The translations under genes were made by a program, and so were the position numbers. The notes below the pieces were generated by a model. That model saw only the letters and a list, made by a program, of their open reading frames with translations. It was not told the origin of the DNA and did not search any database. 6,900 nucleotides of DNA. Source: an uncultured Anaerolineae bacterium. Lineage in GTDB: Bacteria; Chloroflexota; Anaerolineae; Anaerolineales; UBA4823. How positions within the stretch are numbered: the stretch's first letter is position 1; each line of letters starts with the position of its first letter. Location: positions 1 to 6,900 of the forward strand of contig CAKZNJ010000234.1 of assembly GCA_937129505.1 (NCBI GenBank), in the 5' to 3' direction. Positions 1-5,284 of the stretch are shown piece after piece.

Positions 1-1052
1 TCGATCAGGGCATCGGTTGCAACATCCATAACCTCGTGCACTTGTTTCTGAATTTGGTTAACCCGATCAACTACGTAAGAGACATCGGTATGGCAAGCTC
101 CGCAGGCTTGTTCGGGCATGAAGAGGGGGCTTTTGACATCGTGATTGGAAAATTTGGCTGCCCCATCCCGAACATAGGGCATGTGGCAATCAGCACAAGC
201 AACCCCTGCGCGGTAATGGGTGCTGTTCATGGCAAACAACTCGTATTCGGGGTGCTGAATTTTGATCATTGGCGCCCCCGTAATTTTGTGATCCCAATCC
301 TTAAAACCAATTTGATTGTAATAATCGGCGATGTTATCTGCGCTCAATCCCAAGTCCCAAGGGAAGGTTAGATATTTGCCCTCGCCCTTGAAATAATATT
401 CGACATGGCAATTGGCACAGACAATGGTGCGCATTTCTTGTCGGGTAAAGGTTCGCCAATCTTTCCCGATTTCTTCAAGAGCTTCTTCTAGAGCAGGATT
501 GGTCACGATCAACCGCATCGTATTGGCTTCGTGGCAGTTAGCACATCCAATCGGTTGATCGATTTTTTCGCCGAGTTTGACAAAGGGCGTCTTGAAATAC
601 TCCTCTGGGCCCATTTCATCCCATAAGCTGGGGCTGTTCGCTGTTTTGCATGAGTAACAAGTGCCTGCTGTTTTTTCGTTTACGCGTTTTGTCTCACGTA
701 CGTCGGTGAGACTGTTCATGTGCCCGCGTTCTTCGTTGTAATCGATACTGAAAGGCATGCCCGCAAACAGGGTGACCAAGCGAGGGTCGCTTTCAAGCTT
801 CGAGTAGGGCTCTGAACCGCCAAAGGCTGTTTTAGCTTTGTTATCCTTGGTCTTCAGGAAGGTAGAGTATTGGTTGGGGAAGTTTAATCCCCATTGATGG
901 GAGTCGGGTTCGTATTGGGCTATTTCTACCAAAGGCTGAATGCCCCGTTGAGGAGAGGGTTGGTTGCGCATGTATAGAAGAACGCCGACCAAGGCTGCTG
1001 CCAGTAACACCGTAGTACCAAGTAAGATCAGGACGATAGGGGTTCGACTCAT
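1..1052 (-). CDS. nrfA: NrfA, ammonia-forming pentaheme cytochrome c nitrite reductase (C-terminus beyond left edge)
   Basis: Catalytic subunit that reduces nitrite to ammonium with six electrons on the outer face of the membrane. 350 residues are visible, of roughly 480 or so usual for the family; no stop is reached. Five heme c motifs occur in NrfA order: CYSCK at 132-136 (the catalytic heme, with lysine as proximal ligand), then CANCH at 170, CANCH at 212, CADCH at 286 and CGACH at 317. Active-site residues known from the family are present by alignment from memory: Arg109 in ERGH, Tyr219 in CHVEYY and His267 in KIQH. Glu218, Lys264 and Gln266 match the calcium site, so this looks like the calcium-dependent type. 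His304 in NHDVKSP is a likely distal heme ligand. Residues 5-27 form a hydrophobic helix with no clear cleavage site, so the protein may stay membrane-anchored. The ATG overlaps the nrfH stop (ATGA) and has a GGAGG seven bases upstream. The missing part should hold the remaining distal heme histidines. Confidence 0.97.
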   Translation of the reverse strand, partial: MSRTPIVLILLGTTVLLAAALVGVLLYMRNQPSPQRGIQPLVEIAQYEPDSHQWGLNFPNQYSTFLKTKDNKAKTAFGGSEPYSKLESDPRLVTLFAGMPFSIDYNEERGHMNSLTDVRETKRVNEKTAGTCYSCKTANSPSLWDEMGPEEYFKTPFVKLGEKIDQPIGCANCHEANTMRLIVTNPALEEALEEIGKDWRTFTRQEMRTIVCANCHVEYYFKGEGKYLTFPWDLGLSADNIADYYNQIGFKDWDHKITGAPMIKIQHPEYELFAMNSTHYRAGVACADCHMPYVRDGAAKFSNHDVKSPLFMPEQACGACHTDVSYVVDRVNQIQKQVHEVMDVATDALI

Positions 1053-1528
1053 TTGTATGCCTCCGTGTGTCGATAGGGTAATAACGAAATGCCGCGTTCA
1101 CCATGGGCTACGTCGCGGTGACAGTCAAAACAATAGCGATCAAGCGCTTGAGGGCTTTCAAACATCACAGAAACCGTAGATTCATGACAACGAATGCAAT
1201 TTTCTTGCACGACTTTTCGAGATGACTCTTTGGCTCGAATGGCAGGGGGGATGTCACCCATCATGAAGGCAGTGACATGATGATAACCTGAGACTGCTTT
1301 AACCCAATATTTTGGAATTAGGGCATGGGGCGTGTGACAATCGCTGCAGTTTGCCCATTGTTTATGGGCGCCATGGTACCAACTTTCGTAAACGGCATCC
1401 ATGACGTGGCAATTATTACAGGTGGTGGGGTTGTTACCCAAATAAGCGGTAAAGTCGGTCACGTAAAGCCCGACGCCAATGACTGCAAGGATAGATAAAA
1501 CAGGCACAAGGAGCAGCCATTTGCTCAT
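1049..1528 (-). CDS. nrfH: NrfH, tetraheme menaquinol dehydrogenase subunit of nitrite reductase
   Basis: Membrane-anchored cytochrome c of the NapC/NirT/NrfH family, which oxidises menaquinol and feeds electrons to NrfA. It is 159 residues, full length for NrfH (NapC/NirT proteins are usually longer). One transmembrane helix spans about residues 4-23 and is followed by an outward-facing heme domain. Four CXXCH motifs are seen: CNNCH at 37, CSDCH at 61, CIRCH at 111 and CFDCH at 133. The first continues as CHVM, the CXXCHXM pattern in which the methionine (Met43) ligates heme 1 in NrfH structures. The end motif CHRDVAHG (137-143 region) is typical of the family, with His142 a likely distal ligand. 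Lysines 73/77 and Asp92 lie where the quinol site is expected, but I cannot align them exactly. The start has a GGAGA five bases upstream. It is the first gene of an nrfHA operon and is preceded by an Fnr-like promoter. Confidence 0.96.
   Translation of the reverse strand: MSKWLLLVPVLSILAVIGVGLYVTDFTAYLGNNPTTCNNCHVMDAVYESWYHGAHKQWANCSDCHTPHALIPKYWVKAVSGYHHVTAFMMGDIPPAIRAKESSRKVVQENCIRCHESTVSVMFESPQALDRYCFDCHRDVAHGERGISLLPYRHTEAYK
1060..1064 (-). promoter_or_regulatory. Shine-Dalgarno of nrfA inside the nrfH coding end
   Basis: A perfect GGAGG lies seven bases before the nrfA ATG, within the last codons of nrfH. It fixes the nrfA start at 1052 and suggests NrfA can be initiated independently as well as by coupling through the ATGA overlap. 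Confidence 0.85.
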
Positions 1529-1533
1529 AGGTT

Positions 1534-1538
1534 TCTCC
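1534..1538 (-). promoter_or_regulatory. Shine-Dalgarno of nrfH
   Basis: GGAGA is followed by five bases (AACCT) and then the nrfH ATG. It supports the start at 1528; the protein begins directly with its membrane helix (MSKWLLLVPV). Confidence 0.75.
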
Positions 1539-1570
1539 GTTGGTGAAATTCTAGTTTGTTACTTTGGCTC

Positions 1571-1576
1571 ATTATA
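1571..1576 (-). promoter_or_regulatory. -10 box of the nrfHA promoter
   Basis: Minus strand reads TATAAT, a perfect sigma-70-type -10 hexamer in an AT-rich setting (TTTATATAATGAG). If it spans -12 to -7, transcription starts near 1564, leaving a leader of about 36 bases before nrfH. At a 17-base spacer the -35 position reads CAGTTT, a poor match to TTGACA, as expected for an activator-dependent promoter. The start position is inferred, not measured. Confidence 0.65.
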
Positions 1577-1597
1577 TAAAAAGTGCCTTGGCTAAAC

Positions 1598-1613
1598 TGT
1601 GACTTAGGTCACA
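1598..1613. promoter_or_regulatory. Fnr/Crp-family binding site upstream of nrfHA
   Basis: The sequence TGTGACTTAGGTCACA is a perfect palindrome in its arms (TGTGAC and GTCACA around TTAG). It matches the TGTGA-N6-TCACA consensus of Crp, and all fixed positions of the Bacillus-type Fnr consensus TGTGANNTANNTCACA. Its centre at 1605.5 falls 41.5 bp upstream of the predicted transcription start, the classical class II activator position, where it overlaps the weak -35. Since the operon encodes anaerobic nitrite respiration, an oxygen- or nitrogen-oxide-responsive Fnr-like activator is the likely ligand; a cAMP-Crp-like protein cannot be excluded from the site alone. Confidence 0.8.
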
Positions 1614-1717
1614 TAGTTACTTTTAATTCATTGATGGAGGCTCAAGGAGGGTTGTCTTCTCTAGCCAAGCAACTTAGCCAGAATTCAACTTGAAAAGGGA
1701 TGAAGAAACTTGTCTCG

Positions 1718-1752
1718 CACCTCCTTTACGCTGGATTAAGCGAAGCTAGGTG
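1718..1752 (-). terminator. Imperfect stem-loop after the ABC permease gene, possible weak terminator
   Basis: Eleven to forty-five bases after the permease stop, CACCT (outer arm) pairs with AGGTG and CGCT (inner arm) pairs with AGCG, with unpaired stretches of five and six bases between the two stems and a six-base loop. No clean U-run follows on the minus strand, so it is not a standard intrinsic terminator. It may be an RNA 3'-end structure or chance pairing. Confidence 0.25.
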
Positions 1753-1762
1753 GGTTGTTTAG

Positions 1763-4363
1763 TTATTCATGCTTTATGGCTTCGATGATGTTTACTTGCG
1801 CGGCTCGGCGGGCGGGCCCTAAAGCGGCGATTTGGGCGACAAGGAAGGCAATGAAGACGCCGATCACAAAGGGTTGTAAAGAAAACTTATAAGATAAATT
1901 ATATCCGATCATTAGGTTCATGGCAAGGATCATCACCTGAGCAATGAGAAATCCAAAAACCAGACCATAGATTCCCCCCATCGTACCATGGGCAAGGGCT
2001 TCGGCTAAAATCATACGCATGACCTGAAGGCGTGTCATCCCCATTGAGCGTAGAGCGCCAATCTCGCGCTGTCTTTCGATGACGTTCATGGTCAGCGTGT
2101 TCACTACACCCAGCGCTCCGATCAGGATACCGATCAAGCCCAGTACATCAAAAAGTCGAAAGGCGCTTCCTACCAAATCCAGAATGCTTTTTTTGAACTC
2201 TTGCGTTGATTGCAGGCTGATGTGGCGCCGTTTCTGGTAGCGATTTTCGATCTCATTAGCCACTTGCTCGACTGAATATCCGTCAGCAACCTTGAGAGTG
2301 AACCGATCGACACCGCTTTCCCCAAAATAAGTTTGCAAATCTTGATAGGTCGTATAAAGAACGCCCCTTTGCCCGGTGAAATCGAGCACGACCCCTGCTA
2401 TGGTAAAGGAGTGCTTGCCCCGCATGGTGAGAATGGTTATGCTGTCACCGCTCTCTAGCTTGTAGCGGTCTGCGGTTACGTTTGAGATGAAAACGGCGTT
2501 GCCCCGCTTCAGACGCGCCCAACTGGCTTCGGGGTCGATATGTTTATCCGTAAATTGGAGGTCTGCGATTTGTCGAAACGTGTCAGGGTCAATGGCATAG
2601 AGATAAAACTCATTCTGGAGCGTGTTTTCGGGGAGCGATTCGGGAGCAATGCGCACTTCAAGAACTCGTGTGGGGGTGACTACCGCCACGCCAGCGACGC
2701 TTTTAAGCTGATTTCCAAAAGATTCTCGCATTGTTACCGCCGAGCGGACGTACAAATCGCCTCCTAAAGCGGAGTCAATCCAATCCCCCATGTCCTTCTT
2801 GAACGAAGTGGCGACTGAATTGATCGAAATGATCATGGTCAAGGAAACCATGAGAGAAGCTACGGTGAGGGTGGTGCGGCTGATCGCTCGCTGGACGTTT
2901 GCCGAACCGAGACGGCCTTCATTGCCATAGGTTTTCAGAGCTAGGTAGCGAGGGATGGTCTCTAAATATTGGATGGCAAGTGTCACCGTCAGTGTCGCCC
3001 CAAGGAAAATGGTTAGAACGGCCATACTGCCAATGGTAAACATCCAGCTCTCAGGCCACTCTGTGCCGTAGATGATGAAATAACCAAAAGCGATAAGAAA
3101 AAGACCAGCGATCCAAATAATTTTGGGAGGTTTGCTATCCAACCGCGCCCGTACCCGCAGGGCGTCAAGGGGGCTGATGTTTGCAGCTCGAAGGGCTGGT
3201 TGCAGGGCAGAGAGGATGGCAACTCCGATCCCCACTGCAATAGCTTCCAGGTAGAGTAGAACTGAGACGCTGAAAATTTCTTCTGTAGGAGTGACCACTG
3301 CCTCGGTCATGCGGATCAATCCCCGCGCTAAAATCAAGCCGAGGGGAATGCCGGCAAGCGATCCGAATAAGGCGATAATAGAAGCCTCCATAAGCACAGT
3401 CAGCAGCACCTGTTTGCGGCTCATCCCGATGGCGCGCAACATGCCAATTTCGCGAATCCGCTCAGAGACTGTCATTGAGAAGGTGTTGTATACCAAGAAA
3501 GAGCCAACGAAAATGGCGATGATCGAAAAGAAGCTCAGACCGAGCTGGTACGTAGCAAGCATTTGGCTGACGACTACCCCTCTTGAATCAGGGTAAACCA
3601 CATCGCCGTTTTTGCCGATTCGCTGTTGCAGGGTTTGTTTCAAATTTTCCAAGAGGGCTGGTTTTCCGCTGATCGCCTCGGGTGTGCGAATGGCAATTTC
3701 ATCCAATTGATCTTGGAGATTGAAAGATTCTTGGACAACTTTGAGAGGGGCAAAACCCACCACACTGTCGTTCAGCAAAGCTACGCCTTCAGCAGCCAAC
3801 AAGCCTGTGATCTTCAGGCGGACTGTGCCATTTGGTGTAAGCAGGATAAACCAATTTCCGACCCTTAGTTTTTTATCTGCTGCATATTTTTCGGGCAGGA
3901 CGATTTCATATCGCCCCGCTTGGGGCATCCGCCCTTCGCTCAGAAGGTACACTCGCACCTGCGGGTCTAGGGTTGGGTCAATACCGTAGAGTAAAAAGAA
4001 ATTCCCTGCCGCAACGCCGTTGATATTCAGGTTAATTTGCCAGTCAGTGGCTTCGTCAGCGGGTAAAGTATTTACCCGTAAGGACGGCGCGGCGACGTCC
4101 ACCCCCTTTACCGATTGTACGGTTGGCAGCAGACTTTGTTTTAAGTTTTCATTTTTCTGACTGCTGGGGATGACCAGCAGGCTTGCTTGTCCGGCAGCGC
4201 GGTCGAATACGCGCCGCAGCGAATCGATGGTGGTTTGGTTGGTTACTTGAATGGCAAGGACAACCGATACCCCCAGCAGAACGCCAATTCCCGTCAAGAG
4301 GGTGCGCAACTTGCGACTGGAGATATTTCGCCAAGCGATGAACCACAAAGCCCCGATTTTCAT
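1763..4363 (-). CDS. ABC transporter permease with two fused FtsX/MacB modules (YbbP-like)
   Basis: Inner-membrane permease of a type VII (MacB/LolCDE/FtsX-like) ABC system, 866 residues with about ten transmembrane helices. Module 1: helix at about 21-40, extracytoplasmic MacB-type core at about 41-260, then three helices near 272-294, 320-350 and 368-390. Two linker helices follow at about 415-433 and 441-465. Module 2: helix about 497-517, second core about 520-730, then three helices near 734-758, 787-817 and 832-855. The repeat is visible in sequence: ERIREIGMLRAIGMSRKQV at 301-319 against ERQREIGALRSMGMTRLQV at 763-781 (the FtsX coupling region), and ALQPALRAANISPLDALR at 386-403 against ALGPARRAAQVNIIEAIK at 847-864. 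Length and ten-helix plan resemble E. coli YbbP rather than four-helix MacB, LolC or LolE. It begins 11 bases after the ATPase gene, with AAGGTG seven bases before the ATG, so the two are one operon. Such proteins move or extract substrates by mechanotransmission rather than through a pore; the substrate here is unknown. Confidence 0.93.
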   Translation of the reverse strand: MKIGALWFIAWRNISSRKLRTLLTGIGVLLGVSVVLAIQVTNQTTIDSLRRVFDRAAGQASLLVIPSSQKNENLKQSLLPTVQSVKGVDVAAPSLRVNTLPADEATDWQINLNINGVAAGNFFLLYGIDPTLDPQVRVYLLSEGRMPQAGRYEIVLPEKYAADKKLRVGNWFILLTPNGTVRLKITGLLAAEGVALLNDSVVGFAPLKVVQESFNLQDQLDEIAIRTPEAISGKPALLENLKQTLQQRIGKNGDVVYPDSRGVVVSQMLATYQLGLSFFSIIAIFVGSFLVYNTFSMTVSERIREIGMLRAIGMSRKQVLLTVLMEASIIALFGSLAGIPLGLILARGLIRMTEAVVTPTEEIFSVSVLLYLEAIAVGIGVAILSALQPALRAANISPLDALRVRARLDSKPPKIIWIAGLFLIAFGYFIIYGTEWPESWMFTIGSMAVLTIFLGATLTVTLAIQYLETIPRYLALKTYGNEGRLGSANVQRAISRTTLTVASLMVSLTMIISINSVATSFKKDMGDWIDSALGGDLYVRSAVTMRESFGNQLKSVAGVAVVTPTRVLEVRIAPESLPENTLQNEFYLYAIDPDTFRQIADLQFTDKHIDPEASWARLKRGNAVFISNVTADRYKLESGDSITILTMRGKHSFTIAGVVLDFTGQRGVLYTTYQDLQTYFGESGVDRFTLKVADGYSVEQVANEIENRYQKRRHISLQSTQEFKKSILDLVGSAFRLFDVLGLIGILIGALGVVNTLTMNVIERQREIGALRSMGMTRLQVMRMILAEALAHGTMGGIYGLVFGFLIAQVMILAMNLMIGYNLSYKFSLQPFVIGVFIAFLVAQIAALGPARRAAQVNIIEAIKHE

Positions 4364-4374
4364 CTGCAGACACC

Positions 4375-5136
4375 TTAGGTTTCTAGCTCTGCCATTATGC
4401 TCATAATTTGTTCGATGGGTACACTGCCATTTTGACTGCTGATTTGGTTGACGATTTCCCCATCTTTTAGGAAAACCACTCGGTCAGCGTATGAGGCTGC
4501 CTTGGGGTCATGGGTGACCATTACAATGGTGGTGCAGAGTTCTTTACAAACTCTTTGAAGCAACTCTAGAATCGCCCTTCCTGAACGCGAATCGAGATTG
4601 CCGGTTGGCTCATCGGCAAGCACGACCTCCGGTTGGTTGACAAAGGCTCTGGCGATGGCAACCCTTTGCTGTTGCCCGCCAGAAAGTTGATCGGGGCGAT
4701 GGTTCTCTCGGCCGCCCAGTTTGACCAAGTGAAGCAACTCGTTGACTTTCGTTTGGTACTGTGATAGCCGTTGTCCATCGATCATCAGAGGCAAAGCTAC
4801 GTTCTCAACCGCATTTAGAGTAGGCAGTAAGTTGTAAAACTGGAAGATAAAGCCGATCTTTTGGCGGCGAAGTATGGTGAGTTGGTCGTCATTCAACTTC
4901 GAAAGCGCCTGACCGGCAAAATACACTTCCCCTTGGCTGGGGTTATCTAAACCGCCCAGAAGGTGAAGGAGGGTAGATTTTCCCGATCCGGAGGCACCCA
5001 TAATAGCCACAAACTCGCCGCGCTGAACGGCAAAGTTCACGCCTTTAAGCGCAACAACCTCCACCTCGCCCATTCGGTAGATTTTGGTCAAGTTTTCGGC
5101 GCGCAGCACAGGCTCATGTGTTTCGTCAACTGTCAT
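4375..5136 (-). CDS. ABC transporter ATP-binding protein, LolD/MacB/YbbA family
   Basis: Cytoplasmic ATPase that powers the permease encoded 11 bases downstream. Counted from the ATG at 5136 it has 253 residues and a complete nucleotide-binding domain: Walker A GASGSGKST at 47-55, Q-loop Gln99 in FIFQFYNLLP, signature LSGGQQQR at 151-158, Walker B VVLADE at 171-176 with catalytic Glu176, D-loop GNLD at 179-182 and switch His209 in VTHD. The QFYNLLPTLNAVENV segment and LADEPTGNLDS are typical of the LolD/MacB/YbbA/FtsE branch that pairs with FtsX-like permeases. A GTG in the same frame at 5148 would add four residues, but it lies inside the Shine-Dalgarno (TGGAG, six bases before the ATG), so ATG is preferred. 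No adaptor, lipoprotein or outer-membrane partner gene is adjacent, so the export route and substrate remain open. Confidence 0.96.
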   Translation of the reverse strand: MTVDETHEPVLRAENLTKIYRMGEVEVVALKGVNFAVQRGEFVAIMGASGSGKSTLLHLLGGLDNPSQGEVYFAGQALSKLNDDQLTILRRQKIGFIFQFYNLLPTLNAVENVALPLMIDGQRLSQYQTKVNELLHLVKLGGRENHRPDQLSGGQQQRVAIARAFVNQPEVVLADEPTGNLDSRSGRAILELLQRVCKELCTTIVMVTHDPKAASYADRVVFLKDGEIVNQISSQNGSVPIEQIMSIMAELET

Positions 5137-5142
5137 AAACCG

Positions 5143-5147
5143 CTCCA
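5143..5147 (-). promoter_or_regulatory. Shine-Dalgarno that decides the ATPase start
   Basis: TGGAG is followed by six bases (CGGTTT) and the ATG at 5136. The alternative GTG codon at 5148-5146 overlaps this element and has no good ribosome binding site of its own. Confidence 0.75.
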
Positions 5148-5180
5148 CAAACTGTGCAATAGCTTTGCACTAACTTTGCA
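5148..5180 (-). repeat. Three tandem 11-bp repeats in the leader of the ABC operon
   Basis: Minus strand reads TGCAAAGTTAG, TGCAAAGCTAT and TGCACAGTTTG in direct succession. The first seven bases are identical in units 1 and 2 and differ by one base in unit 3; the last four diverge. The period is about one helical turn, so a protein would meet the same face each time. The array starts at the predicted transcription start and ends at the Shine-Dalgarno, a place suited to a repressor. Confidence 0.6.
5154..5170. promoter_or_regulatory. Palindromic operator candidate in the ABC operon leader
   Basis: GTGCAA-TAGCT-TTGCAC is a perfect 6-bp inverted repeat around a five-base centre, embedded in the 11-bp repeat array and lying at about +11 to +27 of the predicted transcript. 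It could be a dimeric repressor's operator or an RNA hairpin just ahead of the ribosome binding site. I do not recognise the regulator. Confidence 0.5.
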
Positions 5181-5186
5181 GAATAA

Positions 5187-5192
5187 ATTATA
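5187..5192 (-). promoter_or_regulatory. -10 box of the ABC transporter operon promoter
   Basis: A perfect TATAAT (context CAGGTATAATTTATT) lies 51 to 56 bases before the ATPase ATG. Predicted transcription start is near 5180, leaving a leader of about 44 bases. No convincing -35 is seen: 17 bases upstream reads ACCCAA, and TTACCC needs a 19-base spacer. The promoter may be weak or activator-dependent. Confidence 0.55.
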
Positions 5193-5284
5193 CCTGAGGA
5201 TTGTTAATTTTGGGTAAGAGGTTCGAAGGTGTGAGGGCTTTTGCGGCCAGTGCTAAGGAGTGGTTAGGTGCTTTGAACATCCGC

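Larger units (their letters stand above)
1529..1762. other. Intergenic region between ABC permease and nrfH
   Basis: This 234-base gap separates two genes on the same strand. Its nrfH-proximal half holds the Fnr-like site, -10 box and Shine-Dalgarno listed separately; its permease-proximal part holds the weak stem-loop. Between about 1620 and 1715 I see no coding potential, only short partial repeats (TAGCCA and CAACTT each twice within 1662-1691) that I do not consider significant. Confidence 0.7.

Noticed and set aside
36..371. Plus-strand open frame of 111 codons.
   Set aside because: It lies wholly antisense to nrfA, whose heme motifs prove the coding strand; the translated protein has no recognisable domain.
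1631..1645. TTGAT-GGAGG-CTCAA, resembling an E. coli-type FNR site.
   Set aside because: The spacing is five instead of four bases and the second half-site is CTCAA rather than ATCAA. It lies at about -74, and a far better Fnr-type site exists at 1598-1613.
1587..1669. Eight-base inverted repeat CTTGGCTA / TAGCCAAG flanking the Fnr-like site.
   Set aside because: An 8-bp match with a 67-base gap is readily expected by chance in a region of this size, and nothing else supports a structure.
5137..5148. Longer ATPase start at a GTG giving MERFMTV.
   Set aside because: The GTG is part of the Shine-Dalgarno TGGAG that serves the ATG at 5136, and the extra residues precede the conserved domain.
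5221..5284. Possible intrinsic terminator after sbcC (CTAA-N7-TTAG and GGC-N7-GCC pairings).
   Set aside because: The stems are only three or four base pairs long and are not followed by a U-run.
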